Assembly: GCA_023397475.1 (NCBI GenBank)
Contig: JAEWUD010000042.1
Coordinates: forward strand, 1 to 28,420
Length of the DNA stretch: 28,420 nucleotides
Origin: Bacillota bacterium
GTDB taxonomy: Bacteria; Bacillota; Clostridia; Saccharofermentanales; Saccharofermentanaceae
Direction of reading: 5' to 3'
The stretch's first letter is position 1. Each line of letters starts with the position of its first letter. The notes beneath the pieces were generated by a model. It worked only from the letters and a program-made list of their open reading frames with translations, had not been told where the DNA came from and ran no database searches. Below, in pieces: positions 1 to 8,464 of the stretch. The position numbers and the translations under genes were made by a program.

Positions 1-1122
1 CGAGAGAACAATAACCATATCGCGAATACTGGGATTTCGATTTCGAAGTGACTTTATTATTGAGACAAACAAAGAAATAACAACTGGTAGTCCAACAAGA
101 AATCCTCCATTAACTAGCATTTCTAAAATGATATTATGGGGATATATGGGTTTATAAAAAAAAGCTGTGCTAATATATCTATCACCCAAAACACCATACC
201 CCAACAATGGCCGTTCGAGTATAGCATCCCAGAAATTTTTAAATAGGTATAGTCTACTTGAGTCTTCTAATAGAGTGCTGTTCTGCAGCGCGTCAATTAA
301 ATGAGTTGAAAATCCTATCGAGTTGCTTAGCCTTGACACTAGCAGCAAAATGGCATCACCAAAAGCTACAGCAAAGATTGACCCGAGTACAATAGAAATT
401 ATGAGGTAAGCTTTATTTTTATATGAATTGAACAACAAGTACATTACCCAGAAGACAACTAATGACATAAACACTCCACGGGAACCTGAGACTAAAATAA
501 TCAGGGTTCCACTTACTGATAACACGATATCAAAAGCTTTCTTCTCTTTCGTGGCCAAATAGTAAACAGATATTAATCCAACAAGCAGGGAGTTCGCCGC
601 GTTCATATAATTATCATTAAATATGTCTGCTGATGGTATTACAAATATCAGAATCTGTGTAATCAATGCTATTGATAGCTTTACTCTTGCAACTTTGAGA
701 AAAAAGTCCAGATACAATTTGTGCTTAACGAGGAAAAACCCAATCCACATAAAAGGTAGAACACGGAAGAAGAAATCAGCAGCAAGATCTCGCACAAATA
801 TCATGTTTTCAGGGTGTAGCCAAACACTCAACACCATTACAAAAGCTAAGATAACCGTAGTTCCCACAACTAGCTGCCCAATGTCATTAAGTAAAGAAAT
901 TAATCCATACATAAATAAAGCTAATCCCAAAGCACTTACAATTACTTCAACAAAGGTAAATGTTTGGCCGGTTGAGGCTAAAGAAATCACATCAAAAAAA
1001 TCTTGTACAGTTCCCCGTAGAAGCAACCCAAGAATAGCGATAAATACTCGTTTGTTAACACGAGATTCTCGAAAAGATAAACTCATACTATCGCCAACCT
1101 CTGTACTTGCTCGTGTGATCAT
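1..1122 (-). CDS. O-antigen/capsule polymerase or ligase (Wzy-like), 3' end outside window
   Basis: The minus-strand frame from ATG at 1122 stays open to base 1, giving 374 residues with no stop, so the C-terminus lies outside the window. The product is almost entirely hydrophobic helices with short loops. It carries the pattern typical of the O-antigen polymerase/ligase superfamily: a Gly-Ser-Arg-Gly segment after the central helices, then a long outer loop with RPLLGYG and PHNIILE. Such proteins polymerise or ligate lipid-linked repeat units on the outer face of the membrane. ATG 1122 lies two bases after the TGA of the upstream glycosyltransferase, so it is the last visible gene of the operon; an internal ATG at 1086 is an alternative start. 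Like its two neighbours it is visibly A+T-rich. Polymerase is preferred over ligase because of the CpsC/CpsD-type operon, but sequence alone does not separate them. Confidence 0.82.
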   Translation of the reverse strand, partial: MITRASTEVGDSMSLSFRESRVNKRVFIAILGLLLRGTVQDFFDVISLASTGQTFTFVEVIVSALGLALFMYGLISLLNDIGQLVVGTTVILAFVMVLSVWLHPENMIFVRDLAADFFFRVLPFMWIGFFLVKHKLYLDFFLKVARVKLSIALITQILIFVIPSADIFNDNYMNAANSLLVGLISVYYLATKEKKAFDIVLSVSGTLIILVSGSRGVFMSLVVFWVMYLLFNSYKNKAYLIISIVLGSIFAVAFGDAILLLVSRLSNSIGFSTHLIDALQNSTLLEDSSRLYLFKNFWDAILERPLLGYGVLGDRYISTAFFYKPIYPHNIILEMLVNGGFLVGLPVVISLFVSIIKSLRNRNPSIRDMVIVLS

Positions 1123-1124
1123 TT

Positions 1125-2339
1125 TCAGTAAAACCCCATGTTCTTTTCAAGTTTAGTCTGATATAGAGAAACATATTCTCCGAAACATATTTTTTTATCA
1201 AATTTTTCACTTTGCTTTAGGCACTCTGAACGATCGAAATTATTCCTAGCTAGAGCAAATGCTACACTCTGAATATCCCCTTGACTAATCGCAATACCAC
1301 ATTTATTCCCGATGCTTTCTGGACTTCCTCCTGTTTGATAGGTAACTACCGGTGTTCCACATGAAAGAGCTTCTAAATTAACTGTAGGAAAATTATCCTC
1401 ATATGTTAGGTTGACGAAACAATACGCTAAAGAATACCACTCTGCCAATTCCCTAGGGCTATCTGTCCTATCAATGCAAATTATTCTTGTATTTACTAAA
1501 TGTTTCCGTCTTATCGCACTTATACCTATCAAAACAATTTGATAATCATCTGTTAATATATTCGATAACTTAACGAAATCGTCAAGTCCTTTTCGTTCGT
1601 TCCATACACTTGACACTCCTAAAATAACTTTCTTGTTTTGGAGTTGATATCTATCCTTAATATCGGATTCAGTTGGCTTGAACGTGCTTTTATCAACTCC
1701 ATTTCGAATTACTATACACTCTTTATCTCGAAGGAAAGATTTTTCAACTTTCTGCTTCAACCAAAAAGACGGTGTTACAATTGTTAAGTTATCAACAGAA
1801 TGAAATGCCTCCTTTTTTTGAATATAGTTCCTTTGGGATCTATCAAACAAAATGGTTCGAGGATATTCTCTCTGCTGAGGGCATCTATTACAACCACTAA
1901 CCCACTTATCACATCCAATTAGGTCAAAATGGGAACAATGCCCGGTAAACACCCAACAATCATGAAAAGTCCAAACAATTGGTTTGTTTATTCTTCGTAA
2001 AAAAGAGAATAATACTTGATAATTAAGATAATAGCCGTGGACATTATGTAAATGAATTACGTCTGGATCATATTCTTTTATCCATTCAATAAGTTTTTGG
2101 GTAGGCCTTTTGCTGCCCAGCCCAGAAGAGTCAGACAATCTGGCTTTCATTACATGTAGTAAGAAATCAACGCTAGATCCCATTCTAAGAGAAATATCCC
2201 TAAAGCTTTCCGGAGCAATTTCTCGTCCATATGCAATACAAACATCATGCCCTTGCTCAAGCAAGACTGATGCTAAATCTGTGCAAATTCTACCCGTGCT
2301 TCGAATTCCACATACAGAGTTAATCATAAGAATTCTCAT
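1125..2339 (-). CDS. Glycosyltransferase family 4
   Basis: This 404-residue GT-B enzyme probably adds one sugar to the lipid-linked repeat unit on the cytoplasmic face. The N-terminus (MRILMINSV, then a Gly-rich turn and a helix ending LLEQGHDV) is the usual GT4 acceptor-domain Rossmann start. A central WTFHDCWVFTGHC segment with a following cysteine pair (GCNRCP) resembles colanic-acid/capsule glycosyltransferases of the WcaC type. The C-terminal nucleotide-sugar domain has NLEALSCGTPVVTYQTGG, the E-x7-E region of GT4. A GAGG sits 7 nt before the ATG. A 93-bp gap without a gene (2340-2432) separates it from the previous gene, and the next gene starts two bases after its stop. Donor and linkage cannot be read from the sequence. 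Confidence 0.9.
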   Translation of the reverse strand: MRILMINSVCGIRSTGRICTDLASVLLEQGHDVCIAYGREIAPESFRDISLRMGSSVDFLLHVMKARLSDSSGLGSKRPTQKLIEWIKEYDPDVIHLHNVHGYYLNYQVLFSFLRRINKPIVWTFHDCWVFTGHCSHFDLIGCDKWVSGCNRCPQQREYPRTILFDRSQRNYIQKKEAFHSVDNLTIVTPSFWLKQKVEKSFLRDKECIVIRNGVDKSTFKPTESDIKDRYQLQNKKVILGVSSVWNERKGLDDFVKLSNILTDDYQIVLIGISAIRRKHLVNTRIICIDRTDSPRELAEWYSLAYCFVNLTYEDNFPTVNLEALSCGTPVVTYQTGGSPESIGNKCGIAISQGDIQSVAFALARNNFDRSECLKQSEKFDKKICFGEYVSLYQTKLEKNMGFY

Positions 2340-2432
2340 TTAAATGCCTCAATACTTATCATGTGTAATCCTGTCATATTGAATCCCTTTATCGAGGAAA
2401 TGAAGTATACCCAATAAAGAGTAACTTCGTTA

Positions 2433-3647
2433 TTAACTTGGTTTTCTTTTTGAGACAATCGTCTCATAACATTTAGTTGAAGTGTATTCTTCCGCCACAC
2501 AGCGCAATGCATTATTTCCATATTGATTAGTATCTATGGAAGCAAAGCGTGATACTGCTTCACAAAAATTGTTGATCTCATTACTCTCACACCACAAACC
2601 AAATCCACCTTCTAAGATCACTTTCCCAACGTCTGTGTTCTTATCGGTACACGCTAAAACTGGTATCCCTGCTTGCATATAACTAAGTAGCCTACTCGGG
2701 AAATTAGGAATGGTGAAACGATGATCTAGAAAAATCAATCCAGCGTCGCAAGCTACAATCATTCTGTCGAAATCATCCCTCGGCAACCTTTTCCTTAGGC
2801 AAACATTCTCTGGTTTTTCATAGTTGACAAAAGTTTCTAGTCTATCGTACTCCGTTCCATCTCCGGCAATCAGAAAAAAGACTTTATCATTATCCTTTTC
2901 TGCACGTAAGCACTCAACGATAAATGGAACATCTTGTGGTTTGCCAAGATTTCCTCCATAAACGAATAACTTTTTGTCAATGGGTAGATTGTATTTCCTA
3001 CGTATTTCATCGCGTTCGTACTTCTGTAAGGATATATCTTGAACCTCTATGCTGTTAGGACAAATCTCAATTCGATCTGATGGAATTTCAGGATTATGCC
3101 TCCGTAAGTAATCAACGTTCGCCTGTGACATGCAACCGATACGATCCGAGATACGATAGAGTTGCTTCTCCTTGTGGCGGAAGTATTTGTAAGCAAAAGA
3201 CTTAATGCCCTTTTTGCTTAGCATTCCCAGATCTACGGCATTCTGAGGGAAAATATCTTTAAGCATCAGATAGGTTTTCGCTCCATCACGCTTTTTCACA
3301 TAAGCTATAGATTTCTGCAAAGTAATCGGAGGCGTCGAGTAAAGGATCAAATCGAATTTTATATTGTTGTAATTTTTTTTGATTCCAATCTTGAACTGAG
3401 TCTCCAGAAGTAGTGTGGATATCCCTTTTTCAATGATGTTCGTTTTCTGTGTATTACCGATTCGTAGTTTTAATATTTTCGTCTTTCCATCACATACCAT
3501 TCTGGTCTTCTCTTTTTTTCGCCTCTCAGTCGGAGATACAATATAGACATCATGACCATTCCGTACGAATTCCCTCATCAAATCCGTATATATACCACGC
3601 TCATCTATTGTCGAGAAATCAAGTAATGTCAGGAAAAGTACATTCAT
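2433..3647 (-). CDS. Glycosyltransferase family 4, WbuB-like
   Basis: This is a 404-residue GT-B glycosyltransferase. The start MNVLFLTLLDF with DERGIYTDLMREFVRNGHDV, the YSTPPITL motif and LKDIFPQNAVDLGML match the WbuB-type subgroup of GT4, which in characterised O-antigen and capsule clusters transfers an N-acetylated deoxyhexosamine. The C-terminal half has the nucleotide-sugar domain (VYGGNLGKPQ, then PNFPSRLLSYMQAGIPVLA). Its ATG overlaps the TGA of the upstream 36-codon remnant (ATGA), so translation is probably coupled to that remnant. Composition is A+T-rich relative to the genes upstream in the operon, which fits an imported cassette. The WbuB resemblance is recalled from family patterns, so substrate specificity is inference. 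Confidence 0.9.
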   Translation of the reverse strand: MNVLFLTLLDFSTIDERGIYTDLMREFVRNGHDVYIVSPTERRKKEKTRMVCDGKTKILKLRIGNTQKTNIIEKGISTLLLETQFKIGIKKNYNNIKFDLILYSTPPITLQKSIAYVKKRDGAKTYLMLKDIFPQNAVDLGMLSKKGIKSFAYKYFRHKEKQLYRISDRIGCMSQANVDYLRRHNPEIPSDRIEICPNSIEVQDISLQKYERDEIRRKYNLPIDKKLFVYGGNLGKPQDVPFIVECLRAEKDNDKVFFLIAGDGTEYDRLETFVNYEKPENVCLRKRLPRDDFDRMIVACDAGLIFLDHRFTIPNFPSRLLSYMQAGIPVLACTDKNTDVGKVILEGGFGLWCESNEINNFCEAVSRFASIDTNQYGNNALRCVAEEYTSTKCYETIVSKRKPS

Positions 3648-3754
3648 CTATTAGTAACCTCTCTCGAATTACTCTGTCCAAACTTCTCCATAAGTTCCTT
3701 CCGGAAGCAATAAAGCCCAACATCGTTATTAGCCAGGATCAGAATTCTTGCCAT
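3644..3754 (-). pseudogene. N-terminal remnant of a GT4 glycosyltransferase (36 codons)
   Basis: A 36-codon frame begins at ATG 3754, which overlaps the TAA of the acetyltransferase gene (TAATG). It ends in a TGA overlapping the ATG of the next glycosyltransferase (ATGA). Its first 25 residues, MARILILANNDVGLY followed by CFRKELMEKF, are the classic N-terminus of a full-length (about 370-residue) GT4 enzyme. The rest (GQSNSREVTNR) has no family resemblance. It is therefore the 5' stump of a lost glycosyltransferase joined to foreign sequence. Because both junctions keep stop-start overlaps, it may still serve to couple translation of pglD to the next gene. A functional 36-residue peptide is possible but less likely. 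Confidence 0.75.
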
Positions 3755-4374
3755 TATTTTATTCTCCTCGCAGGCACACCAACATACGTGCCCTGCTCGG
3801 TAACATTTTGGACCACGACAGCCCCCGCTCCAACGATTGAATCACTTGTGATTGATATATTGTTGATTACACTGGCACCGATCCCGATCCAGGAGAGCTC
3901 TCCAACAGTAACGGATCCGGCAAGATGGGCTCCGGGAGATATATGAACATAGTCGCCGATGTCATTGTCGTGATCGATGCTTGAGGAAGTATTGATAATA
4001 CATCCTCTGCCGATTCTGGTGGAGCAGTTTATCACCGCTCCGGCCATAACGACAGTTCCTTCACCGAGCATCACTTCCCGGCCGATCGTCGCAGCAGGGT
4101 GAGTCATTGTGGCAATGGAACAACCACTACGTGCAAGCTGCTCCTGCATGTCTTTTCGTCGCGCATTATTGCCAATTCCAAGAATGAAGTCTGCTTGATC
4201 GGTGAACTCTGCGATTCTCTCCGATGTACCTAGGATGGGAAATCCGAGACAGGAAGATGCATAAGAATGATCATCGAGAAAAGCAATCTGCTTCCATTGA
4301 TTCATGCTGGCGGCTATGTCTGCGAGAACCTTGCCATGTCCGCCGGCTCCGATGATGATCAATGTCTCTCTCAT
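3754..4374 (-). CDS. pglD: PglD/NeuD-like sugar O/N-acetyltransferase
   Basis: The protein is 206 residues with an N-terminal Rossmann-like nucleotide-sugar domain (IIGAGGHGKVLADI) and a C-terminal left-handed beta-helix of hexapeptide repeats (roughly residues 90-200, ending VGAGAVVVQN and GVPARRIK). In PglD-type enzymes acetyl-CoA is used to acetylate the C4 amine of UDP-4-amino-4,6-dideoxy-GlcNAc, giving UDP-diNAc-bacillosamine; NeuD acetylates sialic acid instead. Neighbouring PglC-, PglE- and PglF-like genes favour the PglD role. ATG 4374 is preferred over an in-frame GTG at 4380 because AGGAG lies 8-9 nt upstream of the ATG but only 2 nt from the GTG. The predicted catalytic His (IDHDNDIGDYVHISPG) is present. 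Confidence 0.86.
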   Translation of the reverse strand: MRETLIIIGAGGHGKVLADIAASMNQWKQIAFLDDHSYASSCLGFPILGTSERIAEFTDQADFILGIGNNARRKDMQEQLARSGCSIATMTHPAATIGREVMLGEGTVVMAGAVINCSTRIGRGCIINTSSSIDHDNDIGDYVHISPGAHLAGSVTVGELSWIGIGASVINNISITSDSIVGAGAVVVQNVTEQGTYVGVPARRIK

Positions 4375-4400
4375 AATCACGACTCCTTTCTCTCGAATTT

Positions 4401-5024
4401 CTAGATTTCCGAATTTCCCTGAAAAGGGGTCATCGTCACTGTGGATTCAGATGATATTCCTTCACGGTGAAGGACTTTCCCGATGGTTCGGAAGATGATT
4501 CTCCAGTCGCCAAGGAAAGTAATACGATCGACGTATTGTACGTCGAGAGCGAACTTGTCCGGCCATTGGATCGCATTTCGACCGCTGACCTGTGCAAGAC
4601 CGGAGAGCCCTGGGCGAACTTCGTGACGCCGCTTCTGCGTCTCGTTATAAAGAGGAAGATATTGTACAAGAAGCGGACGCGGTCCGATGATACTCATATC
4701 CCCTTTGAGAATATTGACGAGTTCCGGGAGCTCGTCGAGAGACGTCGATCGCAGGAACTTGCCGAATTTCGTAAGCCGCTGATCATCCGGGAGTAGTTGA
4801 CCCTGACTGTCTCTCTTTGAAGTCATTGTGCGAAATTTCATCATCGTAAAGATCTTCTCATTACGTCCTGGACGATCTTGTCGAAAAAGAATCGGCGACC
4901 CCAATTTGATCCGTACGAGTATTGCGACGGTAACGATCACCGGAGATAAGACGATGATCGCCAGAAGCGACAGGATGAAGTCCATCGGTCTCTTGAAGAG
5001 CTTCTGATAGATCTTTCCTCTCAC
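4401..5024 (-). CDS. pglC: PglC-like phosphoglycosyl transferase (initiating sugar transferase)
   Basis: At 207 residues this is a small monotopic phosphoglycosyl transferase, the size of Campylobacter PglC and of the catalytic part of WbaP. An N-terminal basic stretch and re-entrant hydrophobic helix (KRPMDFILSLLAIIVLSPVI) is followed by the signature KFRTM, the catalytic Asp-Glu in TSLDELPEL, and GDMSIIGPRPLL. The enzyme moves a phospho-sugar from a UDP-sugar to undecaprenyl phosphate at the inner membrane face, starting repeat-unit assembly. Given PglD, PglE and PglF in the operon, the sugar is probably diNAc-bacillosamine. The start is a GTG (5024) overlapping the upstream TGA, with AGAGG 9 nt before it. 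Galactose- or GlcNAc-specific transfer cannot be excluded. Confidence 0.9.
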   Translation of the reverse strand: MRGKIYQKLFKRPMDFILSLLAIIVLSPVIVTVAILVRIKLGSPILFRQDRPGRNEKIFTMMKFRTMTSKRDSQGQLLPDDQRLTKFGKFLRSTSLDELPELVNILKGDMSIIGPRPLLVQYLPLYNETQKRRHEVRPGLSGLAQVSGRNAIQWPDKFALDVQYVDRITFLGDWRIIFRTIGKVLHREGISSESTVTMTPFQGNSEI

Positions 5025-6139
5025 GCCAGCACACCTCTTACAATCTCAATCACTCTTCCCTGTTCTTCCTCGGTCATCTTGATATCGCTCGGGAGGCAGA
5101 GGCCGCGTTCGAAGATCTCTTTGCCGACATCGGTGGCAAGGGTGATGTAATCGTTCGCTGCGAAGACCGGCTGCAGATGCATCGGCTTCCAGATCGGACG
5201 GGCTTCGATATTCTCGCTGGACAGGGCGTTCATGATGGACATCGGGCTCACGCCAGAGGCCGCATCGATCAGTACGCACGAGAGCCAGAAGTTCGGCTCT
5301 GTGTAGGAGAGATAGGGATTCATCTGAAGAGGTAGTCCGGCGACCGCGTCTTTGTATCGCATGTAGATCGCGCGCTTCTTTTCGCGATGCTCCTCGAGAT
5401 GGAGGAGCTGGCCTCGGCCGATGCCGGCGACGATATTGGACATGCGATAGTTGTAGCCGACCTCGGAGTGCTGGTACCACGGGGCCGGGTCACGGGACTG
5501 GGTCGCCCAGTAGCGCGCTTTCTTGATCGCTTCTTCGTCATTGGAGAGGAGCATACCGCCGCCGGAGGTCGTGATGATCTTGTTCCCGTTGAAGGAGAGG
5601 GCGGCGTATTTGCCGAACGTTCCGGTCTGACGGTTCTTATAGGTCGCGGAGAGACTCTCCGCGGCGTCTTCGATAAGGGTGGCACCATATTTGTCGCAGA
5701 TTGCGACGATCTCGTCGAGCTTGGCGGGTGTGCCGTAGAGGTTGGCGACGATGACGATCCGGGTGTCCGGGTATTTCTGGAAGGCGGCATCGAGGGCCTC
5801 CGGATCCATGTTCCAGGTGTCGCGCTCGGAGTCGATGAAGACCTGGGTCGCGTGTTCATAGGAGACGGGATTTACGGTGGCGGAGAAGGTCAGGTCGGAG
5901 CAGAAGACGGTGTCGCCCGGCTTCACTCCGCAGAGCTTGAGAGCCAGGTGCAAGGCGGATGTTCCGGAGACGAGGGCGGCGGCATGAGCGATACCGACGT
6001 AGGAGGCCATCTCTTTCTCGAATCCGTCAACATTCGCTCCCAGGGGGGCGACCCAGTTGGTGTCGAAGGCTTCTTGTATATACTGCATTTCTTCTCCGTG
6101 CATGGTTGGAGAAGAGAGCCAGATTCTGTTATTAGCCAA
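5021..6139 (-). CDS. pglE: PglE-like DegT/DnrJ/EryC1 sugar aminotransferase
   Basis: This is a PLP-dependent fold-type I aminotransferase of the DegT/DnrJ/EryC1/StrS family. It has the N-terminal IWLSSPTMHGEEMQY, the donor-loop NWVAPLG, the PLP-phosphate SGTSALHLAL, LIEDAAESL, and the Schiff-base lysine in SFNGNKIITTSGGG. PglE aminates the C4 keto group of UDP-4-keto-6-deoxy-GlcNAc using glutamate. The frame is open further up to a GTG at 6286, but the extra 49 residues look non-homologous and lack a ribosome binding site. A TTG at 6139 has AAGGGAAGGA just upstream and gives 372 residues, the normal family size, so that start is chosen. It overlaps the next gene by GTGA. Confidence 0.85.
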   Translation of the reverse strand: MANNRIWLSSPTMHGEEMQYIQEAFDTNWVAPLGANVDGFEKEMASYVGIAHAAALVSGTSALHLALKLCGVKPGDTVFCSDLTFSATVNPVSYEHATQVFIDSERDTWNMDPEALDAAFQKYPDTRIVIVANLYGTPAKLDEIVAICDKYGATLIEDAAESLSATYKNRQTGTFGKYAALSFNGNKIITTSGGGMLLSNDEEAIKKARYWATQSRDPAPWYQHSEVGYNYRMSNIVAGIGRGQLLHLEEHREKKRAIYMRYKDAVAGLPLQMNPYLSYTEPNFWLSCVLIDAASGVSPMSIMNALSSENIEARPIWKPMHLQPVFAANDYITLATDVGKEIFERGLCLPSDIKMTEEEQGRVIEIVRGVLA

Positions 6140-6347
6140 TGCTTGTTCCTTCCCTTCGTGTTCTTCTTCCTTTACATAGCTTCGCCCGGAGCCGCCGTAC
6201 GAGGCGTTCCGAGCCTTTTCACGCGGAATGTTCTTCTGTAAGAAGAGCATCCGTTCGAGTTCTGTGGGCGACGCTTTCTCGGACACGCGCGAGGGCGATG
6301 ATCCGGCCGGCGGGCCGTTGGGGTGCGCTCTGTGGAGAGCGAGATCG
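6140..6347 (-). other. 208-bp interval between the antiterminator and pglE, with a hairpin
   Basis: This stretch carries no convincing gene if pglE starts at 6139. On the transcribed (minus) strand the segment at 6225-6252 folds as GGATG-C-TCTTCT, loop TAC, AGAAGA-A-CATTCC, an interrupted stem of about 11 pairs without a following U-run. It could be a regulatory RNA structure or a processing site inside the operon. Alternatively it is coding sequence if the aminotransferase uses GTG 6286 instead. Confidence 0.35.
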
Positions 6348-6920
6348 TTAGGACGCGCTCTCGGTGGAGAGGGTGTCCTCGGACGTCAGAAACTCGACCG
6401 AGACGGAGACGGTCCGGAGCTGCCCCGCGAAGGGGAACTCGAGGATCGCGCGGCGTTTGTGGCGATCTAGCTTCTTGATGGTTCCTTGGATGTCCGCGAG
6501 CGGACCGTCGATGATGCGGGCCTTCTGGTTCTCGGCAAGCAGGATGCGCGAGGGTCCGATGCGGCCGTGGTGTGTATTCATCCAGGTCGCGTAGAGGAGG
6601 TCGTCGCCGTGGAGGCGCCGGCAGGTCTCGTCGCAGCCGAGGATTCGGAAGAGGGAATGGACCTTCGAGCAGAGCCCTCCGGGGAGGTCTCTGTCGGCGA
6701 AGAGGAAGAGGTAACCGGGAAGAATCGGGATCTCGCGATCGATCCAGGCGCGACCGTGCTTTTCGCGAACGATACGTACGGGGGCGATGGCGCGAAGTCC
6801 GGGGAAACGCTCGTTGATCTCGCGGGCGGCCTTCTGTTCCGAGCCGCTTCGACAGAAGACGCAGTAGGCGGAATCGGTCTCCGGGGAGTTCATCTCGATC
6901 GTGTCCATCGTCTCGCTCAT
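6348..6920 (-). CDS. NusG paralogue, LoaP/UpxY-like antiterminator
   Basis: The 190-residue protein has an N-terminal NGN domain (YCVFCRSGSEQKAAREI up to about residue 110, with the REIPILPGYLFLF core) and a C-terminal KOW domain (ENQKARIIDGPLADIQGTI). Specialised NusG paralogues such as LoaP and UpxY bind RNA polymerase early in long polysaccharide or antibiotic operons and let it read through terminators. The gene sits inside the operon after the tyrosine kinase, with its ATG overlapping the kinase stop and AGAAGAA upstream. That position implies self-reinforcing control of this operon. It differs from housekeeping NusG by its context and shorter, cysteine-containing NGN domain. The exact subgroup is inferred. 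Confidence 0.85.
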   Translation of the reverse strand: MSETMDTIEMNSPETDSAYCVFCRSGSEQKAAREINERFPGLRAIAPVRIVREKHGRAWIDREIPILPGYLFLFADRDLPGGLCSKVHSLFRILGCDETCRRLHGDDLLYATWMNTHHGRIGPSRILLAENQKARIIDGPLADIQGTIKKLDRHKRRAILEFPFAGQLRTVSVSVEFLTSEDTLSTESAS

Positions 6921-7672
6921 AGATTCTTCTTGTGCGGTACGGCGGTACCCGCGACCGGTTGCATGTTCTTCTTATTCTCTCCGTAGCCGTAACCGTACCC
7001 GTAGCCATACCCGTAACCGTAGCCGTTGTCGCCCTTCTTGACGTTGTTCATCACCGTGCCGATGATGTTGGCGTTCGCGCGCTTCAGGGTAGTCATGGCA
7101 TTCTTCACAGCTTTTGCAGGGGTTTTCCCGCTGTTAATCACCAGGACGACGCCGTCGACCAGCGGGGACATGATCTGCGAGTCGGGGATCAGGAGGACGG
7201 GCGGCGTGTCGATGACGACATAATCGTACTCGGCGCGGACCTCGTTGAGGAAGGCGCGGAAACGCTGGGAGCCGACGAACTTCGTCGAGTTCATCGGTTT
7301 GCGGCCCGCGGTGAGGATCGAGAGATTGGGGATATTGGTCTTGATCAGGAGTTCGCGCCAGTCGGCATTCTGCGTGATGACCTCGTTGAGACCACGGGCG
7401 TTCATGAAGTTGAACAACATGTGGACGGAGGCATTTCGAAGATCGGCGTCGATCAGGATCGTCTTCTTGCCGGACGCGGCCATCGCGGCGGCGGTATTCG
7501 CGGAGATCGTCGTCTTGCCCTCGTTCGGGAAGGTCGACGTGATCATGATGCACAGGGGTTTGGGCTCGTCGAAGGAGAAGTCGATATTCGTCTTGATCTT
7601 GCCGAAAATCGCGCTGATGGCGATATCGGCCTTGCTGATCTTCTGCTCCTGTACGCGGTCATTCGTCTTCAT
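6917..7672 (-). CDS. CpsD/CapB-like bacterial tyrosine kinase (BY-kinase)
   Basis: This is a 251-residue cytoplasmic P-loop ATPase of the BY-kinase type that governs capsule or EPS chain length with its membrane partner CpsC (next gene upstream). It has Walker A TFPNEGKTTI, Walker A' ILIDADLR and Walker B VVIDTPPVL. The C-terminus holds seven consecutive Gly-Tyr pairs followed by GENKK, the position where these kinases autophosphorylate a tyrosine cluster. Separate CpsC and CpsD polypeptides are the Gram-positive arrangement. ATG 7672 is favoured over ATG 7693 (which overlaps the cpsC stop) because AGGAGG and AAGGAA precede the former. The perfectly regular GY run is unusual and probably length-variable by slippage. 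Confidence 0.92.
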   Translation of the reverse strand: MKTNDRVQEQKISKADIAISAIFGKIKTNIDFSFDEPKPLCIMITSTFPNEGKTTISANTAAAMAASGKKTILIDADLRNASVHMLFNFMNARGLNEVITQNADWRELLIKTNIPNLSILTAGRKPMNSTKFVGSQRFRAFLNEVRAEYDYVVIDTPPVLLIPDSQIMSPLVDGVVLVINSGKTPAKAVKNAMTTLKRANANIIGTVMNNVKKGDNGYGYGYGYGYGYGYGENKKNMQPVAGTAVPHKKNL

Positions 7673-7689
7673 AACAGCTTCCTTCCTCC

Positions 7690-8370
7690 TCATCCTCGGG
7701 CGATCTTCGGCACACAGCCGAGTACGGGGATACCGAGAAGCTCCTCGGCCTGATCCTCCGTCTTGACGGAGCGGTCGAGATATTCGATCAGGAAGGCAAG
7801 GCCTACGCCGAGGGCCAGTCCGACGAGCGCTCCGAGGAGAACATTGCGGATGCGGTTCGGCTCGACTGGGTTGAGCGGAAGGGGCGCCGGATCGATGATC
7901 TGGACATTGTCCATCTTCATGATCTCCTTGACCTCTTCCTGGAAAACCTCCGTCAGTGTATTCGTAATGCTCTGAGCGAGCACGGGATCCGTGTCCTTGA
8001 CCGAGATATGGATGATCTCCGTGTCGTCGATCGAAGAGACCGAGATCTTCCCGCTCAGCTGCGAGGTCGACATCTTCAGGTCGAGCTTCGAGATGACCTG
8101 GTCGAGGACCCGGTTCGTCTTACAGATGACCGTATAGGAGTTGACGAGCTTGACGTTCAACGTATAGTCCGTATACGTGAGTTGCGCCTGTGTATCGCCT
8201 TCCTTCTTATTACTGACAATAACCGAGGAAGAGGCCTGGTAGACATCGTCAAGCAGCTGCCAGGAGACGATTCCGGTCGCGGTGCCTGCGACAATCGTCA
8301 GGATCAGGATCAGCACCCAGCGCTTCAGCAGCAGGCGAAAAATCTGATCCAAGGTTAGTTCGGTCGTCAT
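7690..8370 (-). CDS. CpsC/Wzz-like chain-length determinant and kinase activator
   Basis: The 226-residue membrane protein has a short cytoplasmic N-terminus, a first transmembrane helix (about residues 17-38), an extracytoplasmic Wzz domain, the proline-rich PAPLPLNPVEPN preceding the second helix (about 178-200), and a cytoplasmic tail ending in IPVLGCVPKIARG. In Gram-positives this tail binds and activates the CpsD kinase encoded immediately downstream, and the pair controls polymer length and export. AGGAGG lies 7 nt before ATG 8370, and its stop nearly abuts the kinase gene. A 94-bp gap separates it from pglF; on the minus strand that gap has a T7 run and an ATACG-AA-CGTAT inverted repeat just before the ribosome binding site. 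Confidence 0.9.
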   Translation of the reverse strand: MTTELTLDQIFRLLLKRWVLILILTIVAGTATGIVSWQLLDDVYQASSSVIVSNKKEGDTQAQLTYTDYTLNVKLVNSYTVICKTNRVLDQVISKLDLKMSTSQLSGKISVSSIDDTEIIHISVKDTDPVLAQSITNTLTEVFQEEVKEIMKMDNVQIIDPAPLPLNPVEPNRIRNVLLGALVGLALGVGLAFLIEYLDRSVKTEDQAEELLGIPVLGCVPKIARG

Positions 8371-8464
8371 GGTTTCCTCCGATACGTTCGTATAATATTC
8401 ACAAAAAAAGGAAGACCTGCATACCCATCATACACAAGTCGTCGCAGTGAGACAAGGTTAGTGA

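Noticed and set aside
623..1156. Plus-strand open frame of 177 codons
   Set aside because: It is antisense to the polymerase gene, with a basic, low-complexity translation.
6140..6286. N-terminal extension of the aminotransferase from GTG 6286
   Set aside because: No ribosome binding site, no family resemblance, and TTG 6139 has a good site and gives the usual length. Still possible.
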